The position numbers were made by a program, and so were the translations under genes. 62,551 bases of DNA from an uncultured Monoglobus sp. (GTDB taxonomy: Bacteria > Bacillota > Clostridia > Monoglobales > Monoglobaceae): assembly GCA_947625055.1 (NCBI GenBank), contig CANQMT010000014.1:1-62551 (forward strand). Reading direction: 5' to 3'. Of the stretch, positions 1-9,961 are shown piece after piece; position 1 is the stretch's first letter; every line of letters starts with the position of its first letter. The notes under the pieces are model-generated. The model was not told where the DNA came from and made no database searches. It saw only the letters and a list, made by a program, of their open reading frames with translations.

Positions 1-58
1 TTCTCAGCGCCGAAAATACTTGGCGGGCAACTGCCCGGGAACATAGGACGCTGCCGGA
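1..58 (+). rRNA. 5S rRNA, 3' end only
   Basis: The first 58 bases match the conserved 3' half of bacterial 5S rRNA: GCGCCGAAAATACTTGG, a GGGCAACTGCCC hairpin, then ATAGGACGCTGCCGG, which is the 3' strand of the terminal helix. The 5' half lies outside the window. A terminator follows directly, so this is probably the last gene of an rRNA operon running rightwards. The exact 3' end (57 to 59) is uncertain. Confidence 0.85.
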
Positions 59-65
59 ACAAATC

Positions 66-100
66 AAAACCTCAACCAAACGGTTGGGGTTTTAATTTTT
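66..100 (+). terminator. Rho-independent terminator of the rRNA operon
   Basis: The arms AAAACCTCAACC (66-77) and GGTTGGGGTTTT (82-93) pair across an AAAC loop with one G-U pair, and a T-rich tail runs to 100. It lies just after the 5S end. Confidence 0.85.
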
Positions 101-144
101 GATAAATTTTGTGCGGGAAAAGACGCGCATTGTAGTTTTGTTTC

Positions 145-153
145 TGATATAAT
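145..153 (+). promoter_or_regulatory. Extended -10 promoter of the AraC-type gene
   Basis: TGATATAAT is an extended -10 box (TGn plus TATAAT at 148-153). No good -35 is visible 17 bases upstream. The ribosome site GGAGGTGA follows at 161-168. Confidence 0.55.
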
Positions 154-172
154 CATAATCGGAGGTGAGCAG

Positions 173-1021
173 ATGGATATTTTAAAACAGCTCAACGCGG
201 TCATATGTTATGTCGAGAAAAACCTGGATGGGGAGATCAGTCCGGACATGATTTCCCGCGCGGCATGCACAAATTATGACAGCTTTTGTAGGTTCTTCAG
301 CTATATAACCGGAATGACGCTTACGGAATATATTCGCAAAAGGCGGCTGACCAAGGCCGCTTACGATCTGCGGCAAGGCGGCGAAAAAATAATTGATATC
401 GCCGTAAAATACGGTTATTCCGGAGCAGACGCGTTTTTAAGAGCTTTTGTGAGGCAGCATGGGATCCCTCCGACGGTTGCGGCAAAAGATATATCGGCTC
501 CTCTTAAAATATATCCACCTGTTTCATTTCACGTTATATTTAAAGGAGCAAAAGAAATGAATATGCGTATTGTTGAAACAAAAGAGATTGAAGTGTACGG
601 CATTTCCCGCGAGTTTGGCGGAGCAGCTTCGGAGAGATTTGAGCGGGAAGGAAAAATGTGGAGTGATCAATTTGATGATGTACCTTCACAGCTTTGCGAT
701 GACCCGGTAGGCGTGTGGTACGGCATTTGGGATCATGGACGTTATATGATCGCGCGCGACAGAGCGGACGTGACGGTGCTGTCACCTGAAAGGTATGTTA
801 TCCCGGCGGGTAAATACGCGGCTTTTACAACCAAAAAAGGCGGATTTGCGGGTAATGAGCTGCCCGCGCTGCGCGACCTGATCTTTAATTCATGGATGCC
901 CGACTCAGGATATGTTCAAAACGGTGATATGGAAATCGAAGTATATCATTTGTTTGGGATCGACAAAGTCCGAAAAGAAGAAAGGTACTACGAAATTTGG
1001 GTACCGATAAAAGAAAAGTAA
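173..1021 (+). CDS. AraC-family regulator with GyrI-like effector domain
   Basis: This is a 282-residue cytoplasmic transcription regulator. Residues about 8-105 form the paired AraC helix-turn-helix; the DAFLRAFVRQHGIPP stretch corresponds to the family's second recognition helix. Residues about 130-282 resemble the GyrI/SOUL-like effector-binding domain (AraC_E_bind) that senses small hydrophobic molecules in Rob- and BmrR-type regulators. The DNA-binding part comes first and the ligand domain last, as in Rob. The start at 173 has GGAGGTGA five bases upstream. The gene stands alone between the rRNA terminator and a palindromic hairpin, and no target gene is evident nearby. The family call is firm; the ligand is unknown. 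Confidence 0.9.
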   Translation: MDILKQLNAVICYVEKNLDGEISPDMISRAACTNYDSFCRFFSYITGMTLTEYIRKRRLTKAAYDLRQGGEKIIDIAVKYGYSGADAFLRAFVRQHGIPPTVAAKDISAPLKIYPPVSFHVIFKGAKEMNMRIVETKEIEVYGISREFGGAASERFEREGKMWSDQFDDVPSQLCDDPVGVWYGIWDHGRYMIARDRADVTVLSPERYVIPAGKYAAFTTKKGGFAGNELPALRDLIFNSWMPDSGYVQNGDMEIEVYHLFGIDKVRKEERYYEIWVPIKEK

Positions 1022-1036
1022 AATAATATTGTTGTT

Positions 1037-1064
1037 TAGGGCGGCATGTGGGCATGCCGCCCTA
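1037..1064. repeat. 12-bp palindromic hairpin after the AraC-type gene
   Basis: The arms TAGGGCGGCATG (1037-1048) and CATGCCGCCCTA (1053-1064) are perfectly complementary around a TGGG loop. No T-run follows, so it is not a standard intrinsic terminator. It could be a dispersed palindromic element or an RNA 3'-end stabiliser. Confidence 0.6.
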
Positions 1065-1106
1065 CAATGTTAGGCGGAAGCCAAACGGGCAGATTATATC
1101 TGTACC

Positions 1107-1135
1107 TTGTTTAATTTAAAACTTTGTGCTATAAT
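1107..1135 (+). promoter_or_regulatory. Promoter of the GNAT gene
   Basis: TTGTTT (1107-1112) and TATAAT (1130-1135) lie 17 bases apart. The leader would be only about 10 nt, with GGTGAT as a weak ribosome site before the ATG at 1152. Confidence 0.6.
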
Positions 1136-1151
1136 TTTATATGGTGATAGT

Positions 1152-1691
1152 ATGCGAACAGAAAATATAACCGCGGAGTTTGCGGATATGGATAAATTTA
1201 TTGAGCTGAATACCGAGGCGTTCCCCAAGCAGGAGAGAGTGCCCGTTAAAAATTTTTTAAAAATGGCGGAGGAGGGGCTTATTGACCTTATCGCCGTGTA
1301 TGACGGGGAGACTTTTGTTGGTTTCTGCGCGGTCATGGCGGATGCGCCAACGGCGTATTTGTGTTATTTCGCTGTGGAAAAAAGCCTGCGCTGCCGCGGA
1401 TACGGAGGAAGAATACTTGAGCTGCTGCGCGAAAAATACGCGGGCTGCCAAGTGGTGCTCGACCTTGAGCTTGTCGACGAGAGCGCGCTCAACAATGAGC
1501 AGCGGATAACCCGCCGCAATTTCTATTTGCGCAACGGTTTTTATCCCACCGGATACGGAATGGCTTATTTCGGCATGGAATTTGAACTGCTGTGCGGCGG
1601 CCCAAATTTTGATATGGAAGATTTTATGCGCGTTATCGACAAACTGAAAGCCAAAAATTTCCGACCCCGCGTGTTCGAAGTGGATATATAA
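1152..1691 (+). CDS. GNAT-family N-acetyltransferase
   Basis: This protein of about 179 residues should transfer an acetyl group from acetyl-CoA to an amine. The acetyl-CoA pyrophosphate loop RCRGYGGRI follows the beta strand AYLCYFAVEKSL, the usual GNAT core order. I place the start at the ATG at 1152, because the frame upstream to 1107 overlaps the promoter and has no ribosome site. The final 50 residues (MEDFMRVIDKL onwards) extend past the minimal fold. The gene converges on the YjbR gene without a clear terminator between them. The substrate is unknown. Confidence 0.85.
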   Translation: MRTENITAEFADMDKFIELNTEAFPKQERVPVKNFLKMAEEGLIDLIAVYDGETFVGFCAVMADAPTAYLCYFAVEKSLRCRGYGGRILELLREKYAGCQVVLDLELVDESALNNEQRITRRNFYLRNGFYPTGYGMAYFGMEFELLCGGPNFDMEDFMRVIDKLKAKNFRPRVFEVDI

Positions 1692-1717
1692 TAACGGAAA
1701 AATTTAGTAGAGCAAGA

Positions 1718-2083
1718 TCACTTTTTCTTTTTGCTCCCCGCGAGGTCGTGGCTCATGGCGAGGTGGGTGTATATCAGTTCGTCGGTCGCGCCGTCAAGGA
1801 GTATGGTTATCCAGTGTTCCTTGTTCATATGATAGGCGGGGAACACGCCGCCGCTCATTCTCGCGGAGCCTATCATAAGCGGGTCGCACTTCACATCAAT
1901 TATGTCAGCCTCGTCCTTTGAGTCAAGGCCGAGCTTGTCTTTTGTTATATTCATTATCACCGCGAACCATTTGTTGTTGTCCGCGCGCCGCAAAACCGCG
2001 TAATCGGGATATTTTTTCCATAAATATTCGGGATTTGCGCCGAATTTTTTGGCCGCGTATTTAAAGATCGCGTCTCTGTTCAT
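1718..2083 (-). CDS. MmcQ/YjbR family protein
   Basis: This is a small (121-residue) MmcQ/YjbR-fold protein of the kind annotated as DNA-binding. Typical features are the N-terminal RDAIFKYAAKKFGANPEY helix, WKKYPDYAVLR, and the central NNKWFAVIMN strand. The start is the ATG at 2083, which has GAGG eight bases upstream; the in-frame GTG at 2092 lies inside that ribosome site. The C-terminus ends in a basic SKKKK tail. The molecular role of this family is not established, and context gives no further hint. Confidence 0.85.
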   Translation of the reverse strand: MNRDAIFKYAAKKFGANPEYLWKKYPDYAVLRRADNNKWFAVIMNITKDKLGLDSKDEADIIDVKCDPLMIGSARMSGGVFPAYHMNKEHWITILLDGATDELIYTHLAMSHDLAGSKKKK

Positions 2084-2302
2084 AAATACCACCTCAAAAT
2101 CATTATATCATATCAAAGCGGCTGTTTCAAGCGCGAGATAACCGCCTGTTCAGGCGGGCTGCTTTAGGACTGTTCGTGTCAATGCTTGGTGATATAGGAA
2201 AAAGCGAGGGGTGGATACTATTTAATTTGTCCGCGCTGATAATATCCGCTGCGCGGTGCATTAAGACCGGAGAGCGGAAAAACAGCTTTATTACAAGGAA
2301 AG

Positions 2303-2327
2303 AGCCAAAATCAGATTTGGCTTTTTT
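2303..2327 (+). terminator. Rho-independent terminator
   Basis: AGCCAAA (2303-2309) pairs with TTTGGCT (2316-2322) around a six-base loop, followed by TTTTT. No intact plus-strand gene precedes it, which suggests either a lost gene or a short RNA. Confidence 0.7.
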
Positions 2328-2384
2328 CGTCATCTTATAATAATGACATTGTGTTTTCCGAAAATTTCTTTTATATTATTGATA

Positions 2385-2413
2385 TTGACAAATCGAGAAT
2401 ACTTATGTTAATA
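2385..2413 (+). promoter_or_regulatory. Promoter of the serine hydrolase gene
   Basis: TTGACA (2385-2390) is followed 17 bases later by TTAATA (2408-2413). The GTG start lies 41 bases further on. Confidence 0.6.
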
Positions 2414-2453
2414 TTTATTGATTGCAAAATTTAGTAAAGGACAGGTAATTTAA

Positions 2454-3854
2454 GTGGCTAAAATTAAATTTGAGAAGGCATCGCCCGAAAGCGTCGGAAT
2501 AAGCCCTGCAGGAATCGTGGGATTCTTGAACCGCCTTGAGCGCGATGGGCTTGACATGCACAGCGTTATGATCATGCGCAGGGGGAAACTGGTATTTGAA
2601 GGCTATTATGCGCCGTACGGCAGGAACGCTCTGCACCGCATGTTTTCGATAAGCAAGAGTCTGACGGCGATCGCGATCGGCATGATGATAGATGAGGGCA
2701 GGCTCAGTCTTGACGATAAAATTTGTGCTTACTTTCCGGAATATCTTCCGTCCGACGGAGCGCATCCGTATCTTGAGCAGACTACTATCCGACATATGCT
2801 TATGATGACGACGCCTCATAACGGCACTACCTATGACAAATTCAGCGGCAAAGGCTGGGTCAAAAGCTTTTTCACCAAAAAACCGACCCACAAGCCCGGC
2901 ACCGTCTTTTCATATGATACGAGCGCCTCTCATGTGCTGGCAGCTTTGATCGAAAAACTCAACGGAAAGAAGCTTGTCGACTATGTGCGCGACAAAGGAC
3001 TGCCTATTTCCGACGAGGCATATTTTGTGCCGGACGGCGAAGGCGTAAGCCAGGGCGGATCGGGACTTTTGGCTCTGCCGTATGACGTGCTCGCGATGGC
3101 TGACATGCTGTTGCGCGGCGGAGTCTCGGACGGCAGGCGGCTGCTGCCCGAAAGCTACGTCAAAGAGATGACGGCGTTTCAGGTGCCGAACCATGCCAAG
3201 GGATTTTTTCCGGCTGAGCAGCAGGGCTACGGATATCATGTGTGGCGCACCCAGCGCGGCGGGTTTATGATGTACGGTATGGCGGGACAGCTCGCGGTAT
3301 GCTTCCCGGACAAAGATCTGATATTTGTCACGACCGCCGATCTCACCGACCGCCACGGCGGGATTCAACGTATTTTTGACGCGTTTTTCGATGAGGTTTA
3401 CGACACTCTTGACTGTGATTTTGAGTCTTTTGACATTTCGGACTTTGAAAAAAATCTCAGGATCAAGCCGCTGATGAGCCTTGATACATACGAAAAGGAC
3501 GAGATTTTCGAATTTGAAAATAACTCAATGGGACTTAAAGCGATGCGCGTGACTGCTGGAAAGAACAGCGGCGCGCTTGATCTTGAGTTTGAGGACGGGA
3601 TCCAGACTATCGGCTTCGGCTTCGGCTCATTGAAGTTCGGCGGCTTTGTGAAGTATAACTGTCCTTACGCCGCGTCCGCGGGCTGGAGCGGCGAGAAAGT
3701 GCTCATAATAAAAGCGAACCTTATCGGCGAGTGCGCGGGGAAAATATTTATCGAGCTTTCGTTCTGCGATGACGGCGGCCTGACGATATTTATGCGTAAA
3801 ACCGAGGAGACATTGTTTAGCGAGTATAACGGTTTTGCGCAAAGCAAACAATAA
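2454..3854 (+). CDS. Beta-lactamase-family serine hydrolase (class C fold)
   Basis: This 466-residue protein belongs to the beta-lactamase/penicillin-binding-protein-like esterase family. The nucleophile motif is SISKS (S-x-x-K) near residue 69. SYDTSASHVLAALI fits the Y-x-S/N position, and GMAGQLAVCF occupies the usual H/K-x-G strand. About 130 C-terminal residues form an extra beta-rich domain beyond the catalytic fold. No signal peptide is seen, so it is probably cytoplasmic and more likely an esterase or peptidase than a resistance enzyme. Translation starts at a GTG. A PpiC lipoprotein gene follows after a 25-base gap and may be co-transcribed. The substrate is unknown. Confidence 0.85.
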   Translation: MAKIKFEKASPESVGISPAGIVGFLNRLERDGLDMHSVMIMRRGKLVFEGYYAPYGRNALHRMFSISKSLTAIAIGMMIDEGRLSLDDKICAYFPEYLPSDGAHPYLEQTTIRHMLMMTTPHNGTTYDKFSGKGWVKSFFTKKPTHKPGTVFSYDTSASHVLAALIEKLNGKKLVDYVRDKGLPISDEAYFVPDGEGVSQGGSGLLALPYDVLAMADMLLRGGVSDGRRLLPESYVKEMTAFQVPNHAKGFFPAEQQGYGYHVWRTQRGGFMMYGMAGQLAVCFPDKDLIFVTTADLTDRHGGIQRIFDAFFDEVYDTLDCDFESFDISDFEKNLRIKPLMSLDTYEKDEIFEFENNSMGLKAMRVTAGKNSGALDLEFEDGIQTIGFGFGSLKFGGFVKYNCPYAASAGWSGEKVLIIKANLIGECAGKIFIELSFCDDGGLTIFMRKTEETLFSEYNGFAQSKQ

Positions 3855-3879
3855 ATTTTAATAATATGGGGTGATACAA

Positions 3880-4914
3880 ATGATGAAAAGGTTAATGCCG
3901 CTTGTTTTTTGCGTTTGTCTGATTTTGAGCGGCTGCGGAAAGACGGCCTCTGACAGCGGAAAACTGACCGAGGGCGGACAAAGCGTAAGTAATGACGAGA
4001 CGGCTCCGGCGTCAGCCGCACCCGCGGAGGCGGCGGAGGAAGCGTCCGCGGAACTGTCCGACGGCGTTGTCGCCGTCGTTAACGGCGAGGAGCTGAGAGC
4101 AGAGGACTTTGGCTATTATATCTATAACGAGGCGGTCGTTAAAATGTATGAGACCGACCCAAACGCCGACATTTCCGACTTCAGTTTTGACGCGGCCGAT
4201 CGAGACGTTATCATATTAAACGCTGTCATGGACGCGGTGGGCGATACCGCGTTCAGGCAAAAGGCTGCCGAATGTGGCTATTCGGTGAGTGAGGCGGAAA
4301 AGACCGCCTCGGAGCTTGTGGATGATGCGATAGCCCGCAGCGGAGAAGAAGGATTCGGGAAAACCGCTGCCGCTCTCGGCATAAGCAATGCCGAAGGCTA
4401 CAAAAAGGTATACACGAACATCTCGGTTTTTGACGGCGTGGCTGAAGATTTTCAGAAAAACCCCGGCAGATATATTTCCGATACCGCCCTGCTCAATGAT
4501 TACGCCGATGACAGAGGCGCGTCGGTGCGGCAGATCCTTATTTTGAGCGGCACCGACAAGGGGGACCCTTTGACCGTGGCGGCCGGTATAAATGAAAGAG
4601 CCAAGGCCGGCGAGGATTTCGTGTCATTAATGGACGAGTACAACGAGGACAGCGTGACCGAAAGCGGTTATGTTTATACTTTCACCAAGGGTGAGATGGT
4701 CAAATCGTTCGAGGACGCGGCGTTCGCGCTTGACATAGGCGGTATAAGCGATATTGTGCAGTCTGATTACGGCTATCACACGATCAAGCGTATATGCGGC
4801 GCTTATGAACTGCGAAATTATTGGACCGCAAACTCGGATGTGCGGATCGCCGAGAATCTGAATGAGATACTTAGCTTTGACGATGTTATAAACATGGCGA
4901 AGTCCGCAACGTGA
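3880..4914 (+). CDS. PpiC/SurA-type peptidyl-prolyl isomerase lipoprotein
   Basis: This is a predicted membrane-anchored foldase of the PrsA/SurA type that helps exported proteins fold. The N-terminus has a signal peptide with the lipobox LSGC. An Ala/Glu-rich linker follows, then a SurA-N-like part (VVAVVNGEELRAEDF). A parvulin-like PpiC domain covers roughly residues 205-310, with QILIL, AKAGEDF and DYGYHTIKRI as typical stretches. I chose the ATG at 3880 because GGGGTGAT precedes it; the GTG at 3871 overlaps that site. A cytoplasmic-type cyclophilin gene follows 84 bases downstream. Confidence 0.85.
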   Translation: MMKRLMPLVFCVCLILSGCGKTASDSGKLTEGGQSVSNDETAPASAAPAEAAEEASAELSDGVVAVVNGEELRAEDFGYYIYNEAVVKMYETDPNADISDFSFDAADRDVIILNAVMDAVGDTAFRQKAAECGYSVSEAEKTASELVDDAIARSGEEGFGKTAAALGISNAEGYKKVYTNISVFDGVAEDFQKNPGRYISDTALLNDYADDRGASVRQILILSGTDKGDPLTVAAGINERAKAGEDFVSLMDEYNEDSVTESGYVYTFTKGEMVKSFEDAAFALDIGGISDIVQSDYGYHTIKRICGAYELRNYWTANSDVRIAENLNEILSFDDVINMAKSAT

Positions 4915-4998
4915 GCAGGCGGCGCGTTAACGTGAAATAAAAAAATGAGACTGTGAATAATATTTATATGCGAATATATGCGAAAGGAAGGTAAAACT

Positions 4999-5490
4999 AT
5001 GGGCAACACTGTAAAATTTGAAATGGAAAAGGGCGGAGCGTTCACGATCGAGCTGTATCCCGATATGGCTCCCAAAACAGTTGAGAACTTCAAAAAGCTT
5101 GTCTCAAACGGATTTTATGACGGGCTCACGTTCCATAGGGTGATCGACGGGTTTATGGCCCAGGGCGGCTGCCCCAACGGCACGGGCACGGGCGGCAGCG
5201 GAGAAAATATTCCCGGCGAGTTCGCTATGAACGGCTTTGACGGCAACACCTTGAGCCATACGCGCGGCGTTGTTTCGATGGCGAGAGCCATGAATCCCGA
5301 TTCCGCCAGCAGCCAGTTCTTTATCTGTTATGATAACGCGGATTTTCTTGACGGTCAGTATGCGGCGTTCGGCAAAGTGACCGACGGTATGGATGTGGTT
5401 GACGGATTTCTGAGCGTGCGCCGCGTCGGCCCCGAAGGCGGAACACCCACGGAGCCGATCGTGATCAGCCGCGCCTATATCGTTGAATAG
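4999..5490 (+). CDS. Cyclophilin-type peptidyl-prolyl cis-trans isomerase
   Basis: This single-domain cyclophilin of 163 residues interconverts cis and trans peptidyl-proline bonds. Recognisable family motifs are FHRVIDGFMAQGGCPNGTG (catalytic Arg and Gln), a MARAMNPDSASSQFFI stretch, and FGKVTDGMDVVD. It has no signal peptide and is probably cytoplasmic. I take the ATG at 4999, which has AAAGGAAGG upstream, rather than the ATG at 4978. The stop codon overlaps the GTG start of cca by one base, so the two are likely translationally coupled. Confidence 0.93.
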   Translation: MGNTVKFEMEKGGAFTIELYPDMAPKTVENFKKLVSNGFYDGLTFHRVIDGFMAQGGCPNGTGTGGSGENIPGEFAMNGFDGNTLSHTRGVVSMARAMNPDSASSQFFICYDNADFLDGQYAAFGKVTDGMDVVDGFLSVRRVGPEGGTPTEPIVISRAYIVE

Positions 5491-6857
5491 TGGCGAAAAT
5501 AAATATTCCCGAGCGGCTTTCCGAGATAATATCACGCCTTGAAAATGCCGGCCACAGGGCTTATCCGGTGGGCGGCTGCGTGCGCGACAGTTTAAGAGGC
5601 TGCATCCCGAAGGACTGGGACGCGGCGACCTCGGCTCTGCCCGAACAAGTTAAGGACGCAATGACCGGAACGGGATTTAAGATAATCGAAACGGGAATTA
5701 AGCACGGAACCGTGACGGTGCTGGCCCGAGGCGAGACATATGAGATCACCACGTTTCGGATCGACGGCGGATATTCCGACAACCGCCGCCCCGACTCGGT
5801 GCGATTTGTCGCTAATATAGAAGATGATCTGTCAAGGCGGGACTTTACGATAAACGCCATAGCCTATGACTGCGAAAACGACAGAGTCATCGACCCGTTC
5901 GGCGGCGCCGCGGATATTGAGCACCGCCTTGTCCGCTGTGTCGGCGAGCCGGAAAAGCGTTTCCGCGAGGATTCGCTGAGGATACTGCGGGGACTGCGCT
6001 TCGCGTCGGTCCTCGGCTTTGATATCGAGGAAAAAACCGCCGCGGCGATGCTGAGCTTCGCGCCGCAGCTTAAAAATGTTTCAAGCGAGAGAATATACGC
6101 CGAGCTTAAGATGATACTCTGCGGTGATAATATAGAGACGGTGCTGCGGGAATACCGCGGCGTTTTCGCATGCGTTTTGCCGGAGCTTGAGCCGATGTTC
6201 GATTTCCCGCAGCAAAATCCGTATCATTGCTATGACGTGTGGGAGCACACGATCCATGCGGTCTCGGCTGTGCCGCCGGATCCGGTTTTGCGGTTTGCGG
6301 CGCTGTTCCATGACAGCGGCAAGCCCGCGTGCCATACCCGCGAAATGCTCACTGACGGATCTCGGATCGACCATTTTTATAATCACGGCGCAGTTTCGGC
6401 GGAGCTTATAGAGAACGCGCTTGAGCGCCTCAGGGCCGACAACGCCGCAAAGGAGCGGACGAAATATCTCGTCCTTCATCACGGCGATATGACAGCCCCG
6501 ACAAAAAAGAGCGTCAGACGGCGGCTCAGCCGCATTTCAAACGAGTTTGAAAACGGACGGGAAATGTTTGACATGCTGACTGCTTTAAAGCTTGCCGACG
6601 TTTCCGCTCAGGCCGAGCTTGTCCGCGAAACAAGAAAGGCCGAGCTGCGCGAGGTCGTTAAGATAGCCGACGAAATCACTGCCGAAAGAGAGTGCCTAAG
6701 CGTTAAGGATCTGGCGGTAAACGGCAATGACGTGATGAGTCTCGGCCTTTCCGGGCCGGCGGTGGGCAGAGCGCTGAACGCGGCTTTGGAGGCCGTTATT
6801 TCCGAAGATGTGAATAATGACAGGGAATCAATAATAGAATATATAAATAAATTATAA
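5490..6857 (+). CDS. cca: CCA-adding tRNA nucleotidyltransferase with HD domain
   Basis: This 455-residue class II nucleotidyltransferase builds or repairs the CCA end of tRNA. The head domain has the GGCVRDSL motif and the metal-binding DWD of KDWDAATS. The neck has [12 protein letters not shown] and [14 protein letters not shown]. An HD hydrolase domain lies in the second half, with HTIHAVSAV and [14 protein letters not shown]. The start is the GTG that overlaps the cyclophilin stop (TAGTG). From sequence alone I cannot tell whether it adds all of CCA or only part. A short gap with an A+T-rich promoter-like stretch separates it from araB. Confidence 0.93.
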   Translation: MAKINIPERLSEIISRLENAGHRAYPVGGCVRDSLRGCIPKDWDAATSALPEQVKDAMTGTGFKIIETGIKHGTVTVLARGETYEITTFRIDGGYSDNRRPDSVRFVANIEDDLSRRDFTINAIAYDCENDRVIDPFGGAADIEHRLVRCVGEPEKRFREDSLRILRGLRFASVLGFDIEEKTAAAMLSFAPQLKNVSSERIYAELKMILCGDNIETVLREYRGVFACVLPELEPMFDFPQQNPYHCYDVWEHTIHAVSAVPPDPVLRFAALFHDSGKPACHTREMLTDGSRIDHFYNHGAVSAELIENALERLRADNAAKERTKYLVLHHGDMTAPTKKSVRRRLSRISNEFENGREMFDMLTALKLADVSAQAELVRETRKAELREVVKIADEITAERECLSVKDLAVNGNDVMSLGLSGPAVGRALNAALEAVISEDVNNDRESIIEYINKL

Positions 6858-6946
6858 ATTTTGTTAATTATTTGCATTTTCTCTTGATTTATAATCAAAA
6901 TTTATATATAATAAGACTAACAATTTCTGACAAAGGAGTGATCCCT

Positions 6947-8623
6947 GTGAGCAAGAAATACACAGTCGGCATAGATTACGGTTCCCTTTCGGGAAGAGCG
7001 GTGCTTGTCGATGTTGAAAACGGCGCGGAGCTGGCCTCGTCGGTATATGAATATCCTCACGAGGTAATGTATGAGTATCTGCCCGACGGCAAAACAAAAC
7101 TTGGCGTTGACTGGGCGCTTCAGCATCCTCAGGATTATCTTGACGTTCTGGCGCACACCGTTCCGGACGTTATAAAGCAGTCGGGGGTTTCGAGCGATGA
7201 TATAATCGGGCTCGGTATTGATTTTACCGCCTGCACGGTGCTTCCGGTCAAGGCGGACGGAACGCCGTTGTGCTTCCTTGACGAGTACAAGTCAAATCCC
7301 CATGCCTATGTTAAGCTGTGGAAGCATCACGCCGCTCAGAAATACGCTAACAGACTGAACGAAATCGCCGAAAGCTCGGGCGAGAGCTTTCTTAAAAGAT
7401 ACGGCGGAAAGATCTCATCCGAATGGATGATTCCCAAAGTCTGGCAGATAGCGGAGGAGGCTCCGGAAGTCTATGACGCAATGGATAAGTTTATCGAGGC
7501 CGCCGACTGGATCGTGTGGCAGCTTACGGGCGTTGAGACGCGCAATAGCTGCACCGCGGGATATAAGGCGCTTTGGAGCAAGAGCGAGGGCTTTCCGTCA
7601 AAGGAATTTTTTAAGTCTTTAAATCCGAGACTTGAGAATTTTGTTGATGAAAAGATAGGCTGCGAAATTTCACCGATAGGCTCAAAGGCCGGAGTGATTA
7701 CGGCGGAAATGTCCAAGATCACCGGACTAAAGGCCGGAACGGCGGTGGCCGTGGGCAATGTTGACGCGCATGTGGCGCTTCCCGCAGTGGGCGTGACCGA
7801 ACCCGGAAAGATGCTTATGATAATCGGCACATCGACCTGCGATATACTTCTCGGTGATGAAGAACGCATGGTCCCGGGAATATGCGGCGTCGTTGAGGAC
7901 GGAGTTATCCCCGGATTTATGGGCTATGAGGCGGGTCAGTCCTGCGTGGGCGACCATTTTGACTGGTTCGTTAAGACCTCAGTCCCCGAGAGCTACTACC
8001 GCGAGGCGAAAGCGCTCGGCATGAATATCCATCAGCTTTTGAGAACCAAAGCCGGCGACAAAAAACCCGGCGAGAGCGGCCTTGTGGCCCTTGACTGGTG
8101 GAATGGCAACCGCAGTGTGCTGGTGGATGTTGATCTCAGCGGAATGATCCTCGGAATGACGCTGCTGACGCGGCCCGAGGATATATACCGCGCGCTTATC
8201 GAGGCCACTGCCTACGGAAAGCGCATGATAGTTGATACTTTTCGCAAAAACGGCGTTCCTGTTACCGAGCTCTATGCTGCGGGCGGCATAGCTCAGAAGG
8301 ACGGGTTTATGATGCAGATATACGCCGACGTTACAAATATGAATATAAAGATCGCCGATTCAAAACAGGCGGGCGCGCTCGGTTCGGCCATGTTCGGAGC
8401 TGTTGCGGCGGGATCCGCGGCGGGCGGTTATGATGACATTGCGGAGTGCGCGAAACATATGGGCAGAGTAAAGACGCATTACTATAAGCCGATCCCGGAG
8501 AATGTTGAGATATATGATAAGCTATATGCCGAATACAAGGAACTTCATGACTATTTCGGCCGAGGCGCCAATGATGTCATGAAGCGGCTCAAGGATTTGA
8601 AAAAATCGGTGAAAGAGAAATAA
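6947..8623 (+). CDS. araB: Ribulokinase
   Basis: This 558-residue FGGY-family sugar kinase would phosphorylate L-ribulose in arabinose breakdown. The N-terminal ATPase lobe begins [26 protein letters not shown] and [11 protein letters not shown] follow in the sugar-binding part. The C-terminal lobe carries [25 protein letters not shown] and [16 protein letters not shown] take the GTG at 6947, with AAAGGAG at 6933-6939, over an unsupported start at 6872. The epimerase gene follows 25 bases later, forming an araB-araD pair. No isomerase (araA), arabinose transporter or AraR-type regulator is in the window, so the pathway must be completed elsewhere. Confidence 0.93.
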   Translation: MSKKYTVGIDYGSLSGRAVLVDVENGAELASSVYEYPHEVMYEYLPDGKTKLGVDWALQHPQDYLDVLAHTVPDVIKQSGVSSDDIIGLGIDFTACTVLPVKADGTPLCFLDEYKSNPHAYVKLWKHHAAQKYANRLNEIAESSGESFLKRYGGKISSEWMIPKVWQIAEEAPEVYDAMDKFIEAADWIVWQLTGVETRNSCTAGYKALWSKSEGFPSKEFFKSLNPRLENFVDEKIGCEISPIGSKAGVITAEMSKITGLKAGTAVAVGNVDAHVALPAVGVTEPGKMLMIIGTSTCDILLGDEERMVPGICGVVEDGVIPGFMGYEAGQSCVGDHFDWFVKTSVPESYYREAKALGMNIHQLLRTKAGDKKPGESGLVALDWWNGNRSVLVDVDLSGMILGMTLLTRPEDIYRALIEATAYGKRMIVDTFRKNGVPVTELYAAGGIAQKDGFMMQIYADVTNMNIKIADSKQAGALGSAMFGAVAAGSAAGGYDDIAECAKHMGRVKTHYYKPIPENVEIYDKLYAEYKELHDYFGRGANDVMKRLKDLKKSVKEK

Positions 8624-8648
8624 AAAATCAAAACAAAGGAAAATAATT

Positions 8649-9359
8649 ATGTATGACGAACTTAAAAAACGGGTTTACGAGGCCAACATGCTGCTGCCGA
8701 AACACGGTCTTGTAACCTTCACCTGGGGCAACGCCTCGGAGGCGGACAGAAAAGCGGGAGTCGCGGCAATAAAGCCGTCCGGCGTTGAGTATGACAGATT
8801 AAAGCCCGAGCATATCGTGGTGCTTGATCTGCAAACGGGCGAGGTCGTTGACGGAAATCTTAACCCGTCATCCGACACGCCGACGCATCTGGAGCTTTAC
8901 AGGCGGTTCCCGAATATAGGCGGCGTTGTCCACACGCACTCTCCCCACGGTACGGCATGGGCTCAGGCCGAAAGGGGGATACCCCCGTACGGCACGACTC
9001 ACGCGGATTATTTTTACGGCGAGATCCCATGCGCGAGACCGCTGACAAAAAAAGAGGTTGAGGATGCCTACGAGCTCAATACCGGCAGAGTTATCGCCGA
9101 GACATTTGAGCAGAGAGGCATAGATCCCGAAGCGGTTCCCGGTGTGCTTGTTTCGAACCACGCGCCTTTTACCTGGGGAACCGACGCGAAAAATGCGGTT
9201 CACAATGCGGTGGTGCTTGAGGAGGTCGCGAAGATGGCGCTTATGTGCGAGGCGATCGATCCCGATATCCGAAACATGCCGCAGTATGTGCTGGACAAGC
9301 ACTATTACCGCAAGCACGGCGAGAACGCTTATTACGGGCAGGGCGGCGCCAATGGGTAA
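8649..9359 (+). CDS. araD: L-ribulose-5-phosphate 4-epimerase
   Basis: This 236-residue class II aldolase-family epimerase converts L-ribulose 5-phosphate to D-xylulose 5-phosphate. GNASEADRKAGVAAIKPSG binds the phosphate. SSDTPTHLELYRRFP and VVHTHSPHGTAWAQ hold zinc-ligand histidines, and SNHAPFTWG contains a further conserved His. Length and motif order are normal. It forms a pair with the ribulokinase gene. Its last eight bases overlap the tmk start, which links sugar use and nucleotide/SAM genes in one transcript. Confidence 0.95.
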   Translation: MYDELKKRVYEANMLLPKHGLVTFTWGNASEADRKAGVAAIKPSGVEYDRLKPEHIVVLDLQTGEVVDGNLNPSSDTPTHLELYRRFPNIGGVVHTHSPHGTAWAQAERGIPPYGTTHADYFYGEIPCARPLTKKEVEDAYELNTGRVIAETFEQRGIDPEAVPGVLVSNHAPFTWGTDAKNAVHNAVVLEEVAKMALMCEAIDPDIRNMPQYVLDKHYYRKHGENAYYGQGGANG

Positions 9360-9961
9360 GTTTATAGTATTCGAGGGTCTTGACGGCAGCGGCAAGTCCT
9401 CGCAGATCGAGCTGCTCGGGAAAAATCTTGAGGAGCGGGGCGAAAAGGTCCATGTGACGCATGAGCCCACGGATTACGAGACGGGCGGATATTTAAACCG
9501 AATTCTATCCGGCAGGGAGAGCAAGGACATACATTTGCAGGCTGCACTGTTCCTGGCGGACAGGATAGAGCACGCGACTCATCCGGAGCGCGGAATAAAG
9601 AAATATCTCGAGGATGGCTACACGGTCATATGCGACAGATATTATTATTCCTCGCTGGCGTATCAGGGAGCCGATCCCGACTGCGATTACGAATGGGTGA
9701 AAACGCTGAATTTGGGCTGTCCCAAGCTTCCGAAACCCGATCTTTGCATATTCCTTGACGTAAATCCCGAGACCTGCAAAGACAGGATCGACGCGGGCCG
9801 CGACAATGTTGAGCTCTATGAGCAGAGCGCGGCGCAGATGAGAGGCATAAGAGAGGGCTTTATGACGGTGCTTGAGGACCTTAAAAATAATTACGGACAT
9901 AATATAGTCATTATCGACGGAGGCGGCGATATTGACGGCATATCAAAGGAGATTTTGAATT

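Larger units (their letters stand above)
2084..2453. other. Intergenic region between yjbR-like and serine hydrolase genes
   Basis: About 370 bases hold no gene I can support. There is a plus-strand hairpin terminator (2303-2327) and a promoter (2385-2413). An open frame from about 2182 to 2339 on the plus strand (starting MLGDIGKSEGW) could be a gene remnant that ends near the terminator, but it matches no family I recognise. Confidence 0.5.

Noticed and set aside
2127..2333. Small minus-strand frame between the YjbR and serine hydrolase genes
   Set aside because: It runs through a plus-strand terminator hairpin and shows no family features.
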